Assembly: GCA_922989275.2 (NCBI GenBank)
Contig: OV277868.1
Location: 80,032,216 to 80,096,215, forward strand
Length of the DNA stretch: 64,000 nucleotides
Source: Gari tellinella
Taxonomy: Eukaryota > Mollusca > Bivalvia > Cardiida > Psammobiidae
Direction: 5' to 3'
Positions 53,499 through 62,879 of the stretch are shown one piece after another. Within the stretch, counting starts at the first letter, position 1; each line of letters begins with the position of its first letter. The translations under genes and the position numbers were made by a program. The notes under the pieces are model-generated. The model did not search any database. It worked only from the letters and a program-made list of their open reading frames with translations, and had not been told where the DNA came from.

Positions 53499-56400
53499 AA
53501 AAATAGAGTGAAAGTGGGTGACAGACAGACAGACAGAGAGACAGAAGAGTGAAACCGTCTGAACAGGGGTTTATCTGTTATCGTTTTGCAATAATTAAAA
53601 AACATCATTAAAACCAAATACGGACTAGACCTGATTTGAAACTGAAATTGTCTATTTGAAGTTTCAGGGGTGATTGAGTTAAGTATATACACCCTTTTTA
53701 TTCGGATTGTTTTCAAATAAACCATCTCACTTCGGAAAAAATGACCAGTTTATGTTGATTGTATAGGTTTTTAACAAACGTATTTCAGAAATAAAAGTAA
53801 TCAAACAGTTGAAATGGAAAAATATACCTGCCCAAAACTAGTCCAACAAGGGAAACAACTGGTATAGAAAACATCACTTACATTTGTAACTTGAGTTATC
53901 TGTCTTTGTGTGATAACTAAATAACGGTCTGATAAGACCCAAATATTTGGATGTTACATTCTTCTAAGAGTCTCGTGTGTGTGTTATTCTATATTCGGTG
54001 ACTTTTTCAGAGTTTCAATATTTTTCAACATTGATATTTCTAGAAAACATGTCATAGATTATTTTTGTTTTGACATTATCTTGTTTTGTCTCAATAGTAT
54101 CCTTTATTGTATGGAAATTACTGCGTTTTATCATTTCATGATATTTTTATTTCTGTTATTAGAAATAGGACTTTTTGTCAAAAAGGAAAGGTTAGAAAGT
54201 GTATGTTTTTCTTCTTTTAGTTATTTTCACTCTCCGTTCATTTCGATTAAGGTTCATATGACATTTGATACGATACCAACGAACCATCTAAAAACAAGGC
54301 CACGTTTTATCTCTGAAGTTATAGTTAGAACCCATTAAGTGGAATCTTAGTGGTTAAGAAGGGACGGGGCGAGCGAAGCGAACGAAGATAGCGAGCCTCT
54401 TCTTAATCACTAAGATTTCACTTAATATGTTCTGACTAACTTAGAATATAACCTATATTTTAATTGGACCCAGGATAAATTGTTCCCACGGTTCTAGTAA
54501 ACAAACATCGCGCGCTAACATCACTTCACACATCGGCTTAAATTCATTCTGGTTGTAAGCATGGCAGTGCTTACAACTAGTTGCGAGTGGGCGGAGCAAT
54601 GATAGCTCGTGCAGACACCACATGAGGTCGAAAAACTACAACATCCTTAATGATTAAGTGACCTTCTTAATGTAATACAAATGGCAGTTTGATTGGTTAA
54701 AATGTAGGTTATTTTCTAAATACGGATAAGTTCGACTTAGACGAGTTTGAGATACCCAGAACTTTGACTGCTTATAAATCTATTGAGGGAAATCCGTCGA
54801 TGGCTAATTTGCAAAAGAAATAATATCAGAATATAACCTACATTTTAAACCAATCAACTGCCTTTTGCTACCCATTAAGTACGGCACTTAATCATTAAGA
54901 ATTTTGTTGTTTTTCGACGCCGCGTGGTGTCTGCGCGCGCTATAAGATAGCTCCGGCTCGTAGCAACTAATTGTAAACACTGCCATATTTGGCGATCTCA
55001 TAACCAGAATGTTTACTAGAAGTTTTTGAATGGGCCAATCGAAATATAGGTTATATTCTAAGTTAGTTAGAACATATTAAGTGAAATCTTAATGGCTAAG
55101 AAGGGTCACGCTCGCTGGGCGCTCGCTTTGACCTTCTTAACCATTAATATTTCAGATATTTATGTTCTAACTATAACATAAAGCTGTCAATGTTAAATAA
55201 CTTATCTCAAGCTTTTACCCCCTTACCTATTTCTAGTTTTAAAGACAGGTAATCACTTAAAGCACATTGAAAGTAAAGTAGAATGCGCCTGAAGGCGCGT
55301 TCGGTTTAACTATCAGCCTGCTTAAAAATACTTTATACTAGGATATAGAAAATACTTCTTATGGTGCATATTCATGACTGTTAGAAGTGGAACTATTTTC
55401 TTCAGTTCAGGAATAGAACAAAGGCGAGTTTATGGAGTAATTAATTAAACTAAACATGATGTTAGTAACGCGAATTTTCTTGCTCTATTTTCAGAAAGCA
55501 ATGTGCAACCGCAGGAACGCTGGAAGGCCTTCGAAGACGATCCATCAGTCCTACAGCACGTGCAGTTGGGTGGTTCGTATCAACCACGTGACTGCCGGGC
55601 CAAACAACACACAGCCATTATAATACCTCACAGGTAAGTGTAGATATTTCACAGCACGTGCAGTTGGGTGGTTCTTATCAACCACGTAACTGCCGGGCCA
55701 AACAACACACAGCCATTATAATACCTCACAGGTAAGTTTAGATATTTTACAGCGCGTACAGTTGGGCGGGTCGTATCAACCAAGGCACTGCCGGGCCAAA
55801 CACCACACAGCCATTATAATACCTTACAGGTAAGTGCAGATATTTCACTGCAGAGTGGTTCTTTAAACCAAATTATGTCCGTTTCTGTCACTTTCTGACT
55901 AAATGGACATCCCAAAGAGAGGAAAGAGGATACAGAAAAGTCCGCGCGATGCCTTACTCTTTTTCGATAGTGTCAGGGCTGCCATTTCTCCGGATGTTTT
56001 CCTAAATCTTCGGAAAATTTTGCCAGTACATGGTAGCTTAAAGCAGGCTGAAAGTAAAGCATTCTGCTTTACTTTCAACCTGCTTTAAGCATCACGTGCC
56101 TTAAAAACTAAAAACAGACTATGGGTAAAAGGTATAGTTCGGAAGATCGCGCTTGACAAATTGAAAATTTTGAAATCTTAGGAGGTTTTTTTTTTTATCA
56201 ATTTATGGAAGCCCTGTAGAGCCATCTGGTTCTTTGGGATGCCCAGTGCGTACAAGTTGCATGGTGCTTGTACGGATATGTGAAATTTATTGAGCAATAA
56301 AATGTTATAAAAATCAACAACAAAAAACCTGAATCTATTCGATGGGACTGGCTGCTTCAAGAGAACTGAAATTAGAACAGAAGGTTAAGGTTAACATTTT

Positions 56401-59400
56401 TGGGTAAGTGTTTGGATGCTCAAATACTACAAGAAATATTGGCCCTAGGAAACTGATATTTAGAATGGAGATAAATTATGCCCCCGCAATGATCAGTCAG
56501 GGGGAATACTATTTTACCCCTGTCTGTTCGCCAGTCCCACACACAGTACATACTGTGTCCAGCTAACTCCTAAAGGTTTCAAGCTACAACCTTATAACTT
56601 AGCAGAGTGCATAAATGTGCATGTGGACAGACTTTTGATTTGCTTTAATTTTTTTAAAAGTACAGTCAGTTGAAGTTAGTCAATTTTTGCCGTCGGGTGC
56701 AACATATTTGTCTTACAGACAAAGGCATCCCTCTAGTTTTACATACTTATACCTGTTAATGACTTTAAATCATCAGGTTCAAGTTTTGGGCTTAGTTTTC
56801 AAATTCCTTTATACATGAAATATTTGTACTAAGAAGCTGGTATTTGAAATAAAAGTGCCCTGATCTTAGATCATTGATGTAACCTAGTTAAGATTAAAAA
56901 AAAATACTTAGAATTTTTGTCACAATTTCTCTTGTACATGCGTTTGGACAATTTTTTCTGAAAAATGTTCGCCTGTCTTAGATGTGTGATTGAAAGAGTT
57001 TTTAAAACAATATTGTCATCACTAGTAATCGAGGACTGTAGTCGGTACTAGTACGCTTTTCTACTGATAGATACTTATTTAACCAATTTCCCTAAACATA
57101 CGCCTTTTTACGCCTTTAATTTATTCTTCCACAGAGGAAATATAGTTCCAATTTATACAGTATTGAATATGTATTATAAGAATTGTAGCTTAAAGCAGGC
57201 TGAAAGTAAAGCAGAATGCAAATTAGGGTGCATTCTGCTTTACTTTCAACCGCTTTAAGTAGTGATCGGTCTTCACAACTAGAAACTTGCCATGGGGAAA
57301 AGGGTTACAAATGTTTTGCAGTAGGCGAACTTTGCAGCTTTCTAACAGTTCTTGTTATTGCAATTGTGTTTGCATTTAGATTCGTTTAAACGGAATTGTA
57401 TGGCATATATCTTATTTTGATATGTTTTGTTTATGTAACATGGTGAAAAAGCTGTGACCAAACTAGTACTCGAACACAGGGAGTCGGGCTTACAATGCCA
57501 ATATTCTAACCACTGAGCTATCAAGCAACACAGTGAAACCCATAAACCCTTTCACAACGATAGTAACCCATTACCCCGTATAGCTTGTTTCTTGTATTGT
57601 AGATAAGCTACAATATAAAGCAGGTTGGAAGAATTCTACTTCAGTCTACTTTACGCTACCATCGGCAGCATTAAGAACATATTTTATGGTATATCTTATT
57701 TACTGTACAAGTTGGAACTATTTTCTTTCATTGAGAAATAAACTTAAAGGCGTAAAAAGGCGGTATTTATTGGGAAAAGGGTTAACACAGCTTCATTTAT
57801 TTTATTTTAGGGATAGAGAGGAGCACCTGCGCAAACTTCTTATTCATTTACACCAGTTTTTGCAAAAACAACAGATTCACTACAGAATATTTGTTGCCGA
57901 GATGGTAAGTAATACGTATATACAGTCGAACTTCGATATCTCGACTCTGTTAAGGGTGTTTCAATGTCATGACTTTAAGACATTTTCAAAGTATATGAAA
58001 ACACTTTATGATGGTTTTGTATTGAAGAGCTATTTAAGATGAATGAAAAAATAAAAAAGTGTACTTTTGGTGAACAACAGTTGGCTCCATGGCCATGTAA
58101 AATTTACCCCACCCACTTCCTCTTATTTTGTCCTTTTCAAACAGCCCGCTTCAATAAAATCTATTTTAAATGAAAACAAATACGATAATTTGGTTTTGTG
58201 TTATTTATTTCCTGTCTATGGTAGTATTTCTTCATACAAAAACCAATTTAAGCAAAAAAAGGCACCAAATGTGAAATTTATAAAGCTCTAAATATCATCG
58301 ATATGGTACTTTTTTGTAAATTTTGTAAGGGGAGATAACTCTTTTTACTTTAATAACTCAAACTTTTCAACACTGACCTTTCAATTTCTTTTCATATTTT
58401 GAACTGCCTTAGCATTGGCTTTCATTTGGTAGAATATAAGAAAAAGTTTAATACTAGAACTATTTCATTTTCAAACTTTTTTACTTTTTTTTCATACAAT
58501 AAAAAATCTAATAAAATCATGCCCTTTAAAAAGCATATTTGTGATATTCGAGGATCCATATTGTTCAAACCTAGTGCCTGCTTTGTCTAATTTTGGTTTC
58601 TATATGTGAAAATACCACCATAGACATGAAATAATTAATGAAAACCCAAATTACCATGTTTGTTTTGTTTTGAAATAGATTTTACTGAAGCTTGTACTCT
58701 GAAAGGGTAAAATTTGAGAGAAAAAGTCCAAATTTGACATACCTTTTTCAAATCGCTGTAGCTCAAAGTATCGGATAATTCGAGCTAAGCGATTTCGAGA
58801 TATCGAAGTTTGACTGTATTGTCAAGAATTCCAAAGATTTCTTGATCTTTGAAGACACAATATACATCTACGTTTGCATAGTACGGCGGAGAAGATGGCA
58901 TCGGTATTGTCTTACAAATCAACACTCAACTGGATTTTATTGGCAATCGGCAACATAAGTGTCATTTGCTATGCCCAATAGATTAATTTGCGTGAAATAT
59001 GACCATGACATATACAAGTAAAAAACATACAAATAAAAATTTAAGTGTACTACTAGTATTTTATTACATGTAATAATATTTAAGACACTTAAGGTATGCT
59101 ATGCAATGAGTATATTAATCCGCAACTACATTATTTCATATATTCATTGCAATTTTGATACATTTTTCTATGTTTAACTGTACTTTTTGTTCTTTGAAGA
59201 AAGTATGTTTATCAGCTTATCCAGTGAGGAACAGGAAATGTGTTTTAAAAATTTCCAATAACATTTTTATTACAAAACATAAATACTTTGTTTATACAAT
59301 CAATATTATTATATCGTCAAGTTTCTATAGTCGAATAGTGGTATAGTCACTGCGACGTACATCACTAAGCTTCTCGCCCTTGTGGGTTCGATTCCCGGTC

Positions 59401-61768
59401 TGGGCACTCGGACCTTTCGTGTGGGCAAGCCTTCCAGCTGGCTTGCGGAAGGTCGGTGTTTCTACCCAGTTGCCCATTTGTGCCTCAAACAGTGCATAAA
59501 GGGCTACTGGTGTCTTCTTCCACCTGTATTTAGCTGAACTTCGCGATATGGCTGAAATACTGTTAAAGCGACGTAAAGCCATAACAAATCAAAATCCAAA
59601 TCTATAGTCGAATTATGCGAGGAAATACGAGATCGTGTAAGATGCATACGTAAAGAAAATTTATTTAGAACGTGTTTCCATTTCGAACGATTCCTTGAAC
59701 ATTGTATAGTGTTTCAATTGTATTGAGTTTCCTACTGATGCTTGCTATTCCTGCTTATTACGAGAAACGCTCTTATGCTAAAACTAGTACGAACATCGCA
59801 AATACTTTGGAGTCTAACTTTGTAGTTTTTTACATGTGCATAGCAGTATGCGTTTTTTGTCCGTGAATCGGGAAAGAATATCTCACCTACCCCATTTTAG
59901 CAGCGACGGCTGTATTTTTATGTTTACGGTATAAAATGTCAAACTGTTTGATCTCGATTAGGTACCACCGCTTCAAAAAGCGATTGTTGATCTGATTCTA
60001 CATACACGTAGTTTGCAGATGTCGAGAATTTTGTTCGGATGAGGATACATGTATTAAATCTATAACATTTTGTCTCCTGTTTTACAGACCCGCCCAACAA
60101 CATTTAACACCGGTATGATGCAAAATGTTGGTTTTGTAACAGCGGACAAGGCGGACAACTTCACGTGCTTCATAATCCATGACGTCGACCTCCTCCCAAC
60201 CAATGAAAACAACTTATACAAATGTGATGAAAAAATGGCTGTACACCTCGCAGCTAATAACAGCAAATATAAATACAGGTACTGGGGCCCGTTTCATAAA
60301 ACTTCGTACGACAAAAGTTGTCGTAAGTCAAAACTTTAAAATACATTTAATTTCTGATTTCTCTATCTAATCCTGTCTTGTTACATCTCTTTGGAATCGT
60401 CTTACAAGACGATCCCCAAAAGATGTCACAAGACACTTTTAGATGGAGAAATAAATAATAATTGTTACTTTTATAATATGACTTACGACAACACTTGTCG
60501 TTCGAAGTTTTATGAAACGAGCCCCTGATGTGTAAATATTACAAATAATAAAATTGTGCAATACATCTTAAACCTTTCACTGCGATAGCCCGTCTAACAT
60601 AGCCACTGCAATATTATCGTCTGCTCATATTTTGTGTCTGCTTTCACTTATAAACTTTGGAATTATATAGAATACAATGTAAAATTACAATGAATGGATA
60701 TTAACCATTTCGCTATCATTATGACATAAAAACCTGTCTAACACAGACGTTGATATAATATTGTTTACTTGAATTTGTCGTCTATTGTTATCAATGAAAT
60801 TTTAGAAGTTTAAGCGTTTCTGTCTTTAGAAACATTGATATGAGTGTCAAACAGTTAGAATCCTGATCATTATGCGGCGTCTGAACAGGATTCAAACTGT
60901 TTGCAAATGTCAGTATCATCGGTGTTTGGCAGTGGACGGGTTAGCCTTTATTACGTAATAGCTCTTACATGAGCAATAGTATAACAATCATAAGTCCATG
61001 TATATGAATATCAGGGAAAGTGGTATGGCATAATGGCGATTGGTACATTGTAAACATTTTTTTCCACAAGTGCACGAATATAAAATAGCGACTTATTCCA
61101 AAAGAAGTAAACTGCCACAGATTGCATACCAGACCTTCTGCTCACAAATCGCTTAGGGGATAGGAGAGACGGACCAATGTCAGGAGTTCTCACAAAACAA
61201 CCACTCTATATGGTACAAAAAGCATTATTTAAAACCGTTTGTTGGCCGAAGTCGCCTAAAGTGAACTTTGTAAACAGTTGGATCCAGATCAGACGGCCTC
61301 TAACGCGGTGTCTAATAAGGATCCAACTGTTTGACACTCGTGTCGCTATTTCTAAGTCATACTACCTGAAATCTAACTTTCAAACGATATTGCAGACAGC
61401 AATATTGAACGCATTGCAATTCAATGTACAAAATCACAACTTTTGGAAAATTCTTACGAACTATTTTTATCAGAGTAGCAAACAATTTGAAGCTTGGTCA
61501 GACGCCGGGTTACCCGGCGTCATATCTGGCTCCGAACTGTTTGCAATGAAAATACATGTACTTATTTTAGCTAAAAGGCGTTGATTTGGAAAGAATAACG
61601 GTTTCTCCACTGTTTTACAACATGAGCCGGTTGTGTTTATTGCAGAAAGCTTTACGAGGGGTATTTCGGGGGAGTTGTGGCACTGACAAGAGAACAGTAT
61701 TGCCGTACCAATGGCTACAGTAACCTCTATTTTGGTTGGGGAAGTCAAGACGACGATTTCAAAGCCAG
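48323..61768 (+). CDS. Gene B: beta-1,4-galactosyltransferase-like (GT7), 5 exons, 3' end outside window
   Basis: Join of 48323-48560, 55495-55633, 57811-57904, 60088-60278, 61646-61768; phases 1, 2, 0, 2, 2, all with GT/AG. The 261 complete codons give a basic cytoplasmic tail, a signal anchor near residues 10-29, stem, CPENPPGL at 72-79, GGSYQP, IIIPHR, FNTGMM, DVDLLP at 189-194, YFGGVVAL from 227 and GWGSQDDDF from 251. It should sit in the Golgi membrane and act on UDP-Gal and GlcNAc ends like its family; the Tyr289-equivalent supports UDP-Gal. The canonical GWGGE is GWGSQ, changed at two positions. Exons homologous to gene A exons 6 and 7 were not found between 61769 and 64000, so the gene continues beyond the window. 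Confidence 0.9.
48643..48982. mobile_element. MITE of the CAGTGCTC family, intron 1 of gene B
   Basis: Core 48728-48790 pairs TTTGAATCCAGATCAGACCC with complement. The right part has GTTGTAAGGAGGGAGTCGTT and ends AACACTGTAC, the family's right end, from which the ACT-rich tract begins. The left end is unclear. Confidence 0.6.
48985..50870. repeat. ACT-trinucleotide tract with 215-bp satellite
   Basis: Runs of TAC/ACT triplets throughout. From 49428 to about 50590 it is organised in 215-bp units (49428, 49643, 49858, 50073, 50288, 50503), each opening with CATGTTGTTGTAGAGAGGGA, which is the right end of the CAGTGCTC MITE family. Thr-, Ser- and Val-rich frames over it are spurious. Confidence 0.9.
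50880..52130. other. Intron 1 of gene B, repeats, no gene
   Basis: Contains an AAAGCAG palindrome MITE remnant (51105-51345, core 51230-51290) and an inverted copy of the 840-1130 family (51365-51660). A 98-codon frame at 51619-51915 falls partly in that repeat. Confidence 0.5.
52140..53510. repeat. 1.35-kb polypurine GAGA/GACA tract
   Basis: Almost only A and G with scattered C and T on the plus strand, made of GAGAGA, GAGACA and CAGAGA words, including longer units near 52720, 53000 and 53270 that repeat each other. The long minus-strand frames (up to 434 codons, Ser/Leu/Cys) are products of the repeat. Confidence 0.93.
53520..54315. other. Intron 1 of gene B, no gene recognised
   Basis: A GAAACTGAAATTGTC and GTTTCAGGGGTGATTGAG stretch (53636-53680) is the right end of a GAGGGCTC-type MITE. 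A 119-codon frame at 53979-54338 is AT-rich and has no recognisable domain; TTTATTGTATGGAAATTACT within it recurs at 63283-63305. Confidence 0.45.
54320..55180. repeat. Complex foldback with AACATATTAAGTGAAATCTTA arms
   Basis: Two palindromes (54322-54438 and 55062-55178) with arms TTAGAAC..ATTAAGTG and CACTTAAT..GTTCTAA. Between them, TAGAATATAACCTATATTTT and relatives recur in both orientations (54440, 54700, 54830, 55040). Confidence 0.7.
55250..55470. mobile_element. AAAGCAG palindrome MITE remnant upstream of gene B exon 2
   Basis: Palindrome core 55257-55325 (CACTTAAAGCACATTGAAAG and partial complement), then ATAGAAAATACTTCTTATGG and TGGAACTATTTTCTTCAG as in other members. Confidence 0.65.
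55495..55633 (+). CDS. Gene B exon 2
   Basis: Acceptor TTTTCAG, donor GTAAGT, 139 nt. Encodes [25 protein letters not shown] and AIIIPH. Reading past the donor meets TAA at once, so this donor, not the copies downstream, must be used for a coding product. Confidence 0.92.
55557..55848 (+). repeat. 98-bp tandem triplication of the exon 2 end and its donor
   Basis: The last 77 nt of exon 2 plus about 21 nt of intron (donor GTAAGT and a TTTCACAG acceptor-like end) is repeated with starts at 55557, 55655 and 55753. Copies 2 and 3 keep donor-like CAG/GTAAGT. Copy 2 changes one residue (D to N) and copy 3 several. They begin in phase 0 whereas exon 2 ends in phase 2, so they cannot be added as extra exons without a shift. 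Confidence 0.85.
55980..56135. repeat. AAAGCAG palindrome core, intron 2 of gene B
   Basis: 56036-56092 pairs TTAAAGCAGGCTGAAAGTAA with its complement around a short CATTCTG loop. Confidence 0.7.
56140..57078. other. Intron 2 of gene B, no gene recognised
   Basis: A short piece at 56465-56510 (ATTATGCCCCCGCAATGATC) resembles the left end of the 2221-3004 family. The rest is AT-rich without recognisable structure. Confidence 0.45.
57082..57304. mobile_element. TTAA-type MITE with AAAGCAG palindrome core, intron 2 of gene B
   Basis: Left TTTAACCAATTTCCC and right ATGGGGAAAAGGGTTA match the CCCATTACCCC family in degenerate form. The palindrome at 57187-57258 pairs TTAAAGCAGGCTGAAAGTAA with its complement. 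Confidence 0.65.
57463..57533 (-). repeat. tRNA-like remnant, probable SINE head
   Basis: Minus strand reads TTGATAGCTCAGTGGTTAGA (A box), a TTGGCATTGTAAGCCCGAC anticodon-like arm and GTGTTCGAGTACTAG (degenerate B box). It resembles a tRNA head but the B box is weak and no clear SINE body was recognised. Confidence 0.45.
57811..57904 (+). CDS. Gene B exon 3
   Basis: 94 nt, acceptor ATTTTAG, donor GTAAGT. Encodes [17 protein letters not shown] and [14 protein letters not shown]; completes the Arg codon of exon 2 and ends in phase 0. Confidence 0.92.
57923..58816. mobile_element. 894-bp TA element with pogo-like ends, intron 3 of gene B
   Basis: Left CAGTCGAACTTCGATATCTC, right complement CAGTCAAACTTCGATATCTC, TA at 57921-57922 and 58817-58818. 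No transposase seen; AT-rich inside. It starts 18 bp after the exon 3 boundary. Confidence 0.87.
59330..59605 (+). mobile_element. tRNA-derived SINE
   Basis: tRNA-like head with A-box-like TAGTGGTATAGTCACTGCG and B box GGGTTCGATTCCCGG, then a body with GCTTGCGGAAGGTCGGTG and CTACCCAGTTGCCC, which I recognise as the type of conserved central domain shared by metazoan and mollusc SINEs, ending GCGACGTAAAGCC and an A-rich tail. It sits in intron 3 of gene B. The open frame over it is spurious. Confidence 0.75.
60088..60278 (+). CDS. Gene B exon 4: DVD metal-binding exon
   Basis: 191 nt, acceptor TTTACAG, donor GTACTG. Encodes [27 protein letters not shown] and LYKC, with the metal motif DVD at 189-191. 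Confidence 0.93.
60284..60525. mobile_element. 242-bp MITE with GGGGC..CGTTTCATAAAACTTCG ends
   Basis: Ends GGGGCCCGTTTCATAAAACT and complement GGGGCTCGTTTCATAAAACT form inverted repeats of about 23 bp; subterminal TACGACAA and TTGTCGT also pair. It lies 5 bp after the exon 4 boundary of gene B. Confidence 0.83.
60540..61640. repeat. Intron 4 of gene B: palindrome cores, no gene
   Basis: CAGACGCCGCG-type cores at 60851-60903 (shortened) and 61273-61334, and a GACGCCGGGTTACCC core at 61479-61545 followed by GGTTTCTCCACTG. The 135-codon frame at 61177-61584 runs across these and is not a gene. Confidence 0.6.
61646..61768 (+). CDS. Gene B exon 5: acceptor-site exon with GWGSQDDD
   Basis: 123 nt, acceptor TTGCAG, donor GTAAAC. 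Encodes [15 protein letters not shown] and [13 protein letters not shown]. Tyr227, Trp252 and Asp256 match Tyr289, Trp314 and Asp318; Ser254 and Gln255 replace the usual Gly and Glu. Ends in phase 2, pointing to another exon to the right. Confidence 0.92.
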
Positions 61769-61898
61769 GTAAACCATAGGATTAACTCTTTAATCGCTAG
61801 TGTGCTAACCGTAGTAAGAATGCAATCCATGAGTTCAGTAACGAAATCGTTGGCCGTCGTTGACAATCAATTTTTAGTTGGCTACCTGGTCTGAAATA

Positions 61899-62121
61899 CA
61901 GAGGAGAAAACATTATTCCTTCGTTTAAATGTAAATGAAATATAGACAATGACAATTTTTTGACAATTCTGACTACCAGTTTTAATCTGAGTGAAACAGT
62001 TTGGTGCCTTATCAGACGCCGGGTTACCCGGTGTCTGATCTGGCTCCAAACTGTTTGCAATGGAAAAAATAGTTTTAGCGTAAACGCGTTTATTGGAAAA
62101 GAATATACGTTTTCTCAACTG
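61899..62121. mobile_element. TA MITE of the CAGTGGAGAA family, intron 5 of gene B
   Basis: Left CAGAGGAGAAAACATTATTC, right complement CAGTTGAGAAAACGTATATT, TA on both sides. Core 61994-62060 has GACGCCGGGTTACCCGGTGTC. Confidence 0.82.
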
Positions 62122-62278
62122 TACGTATTCTGCATGCTGCAAACGGGGCACAAAATGCTAACTTAGCCGCAAACAGTGGTAACTGAACATGCTACTGATC
62201 AGTAGTGTTTCGTTGCAGGTTCGCTAGTACAAAACATTTACTTCGACTATTGTGATTATGAGAAGCACAGCTTTTAAA

Positions 62279-62613
62279 CAGTGCTCCCTCCCTACAATGG
62301 TCCTCTGAACAACGATTCCCTCCTTGCAACAACGCTTTTCGGTGTTTCACGAACGTAATAATTATATCTAACTCTTTTACACTGCACTAATGTCTGCTTG
62401 CAATTGTCGTCTGCTGTTTTGTCCTTCACTTACGTATTGGACGTCGTGACAAAAAGAAACATAATTACGAGTGACACACATTTTGAATCAAGATCAGACG
62501 CCGCGTTTACGTAGCGTCTAATCGTGATTCAAGCTGTTTGCAAATGTAAGTCAACTTCCCTCCCTATAACGCATGTGTCTCTCTTTATATGTTGTTGTAG
62601 AGAAGGAGCACTG
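62279..62613. mobile_element. MITE with ends CAGTGCTCCCTCCCTACAA
   Basis: Left CAGTGCTCCCTCCCTACAA, right TTGTAGAGAAGGAGCACTG, 335 bp; right flank TA, left flank AA. Core 62478-62541 pairs a TTTGAATCAAGATCAGACGC arm with its complement. Confidence 0.83.
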
Positions 62614-62624
62614 TACACGAATTA

Positions 62625-62871
62625 CAGTGGAGAATCTGTTATTCTTTCCCGTTTAAACATAAAACGTACGCAAACGCAAAGCACTAAAACGTAGAAAAGA
62701 ACAACTTTTGGACAATTCTGATATTTCATGTTTATCATGGTGGCAAACAGTTGGGAGCCTGATCAGACGCCGGGTAACCCGGCGTCTGATCTGGCTCCAA
62801 ACTGTTTGCACTGGAAATATTAGTTTTAGCGTAAACGCGTTTATTGGGAAAGCATAACACATTCTCCACTG
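62625..62871. mobile_element. TA MITE of the CAGTGGAGAA family
   Basis: Both ends read CAGTGGAGAAT (inverted), with TA at 62623-62624 and 62872-62873. Core 62743-62810 is a near-perfect palindrome, GGGAGCCTGATCAGACGCCG with GGGTAACCC centre. Confidence 0.88.
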
Positions 62872-62879
62872 TACCTGAA

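Noticed and set aside
55655..55848. Copies 2 and 3 of the exon 2 end as extra or alternative exons of gene B
   Set aside because: Phase does not fit exon 2 or exon 3 use, and only the 3' half of the exon is present.
59325..59582. 85-codon minus-strand frame
   Set aside because: It is the complement of a tRNA-derived SINE.
61177..61584. 135-codon frame in intron 4 of gene B
   Set aside because: It runs through two palindromic MITE cores; no homology or codon signal.
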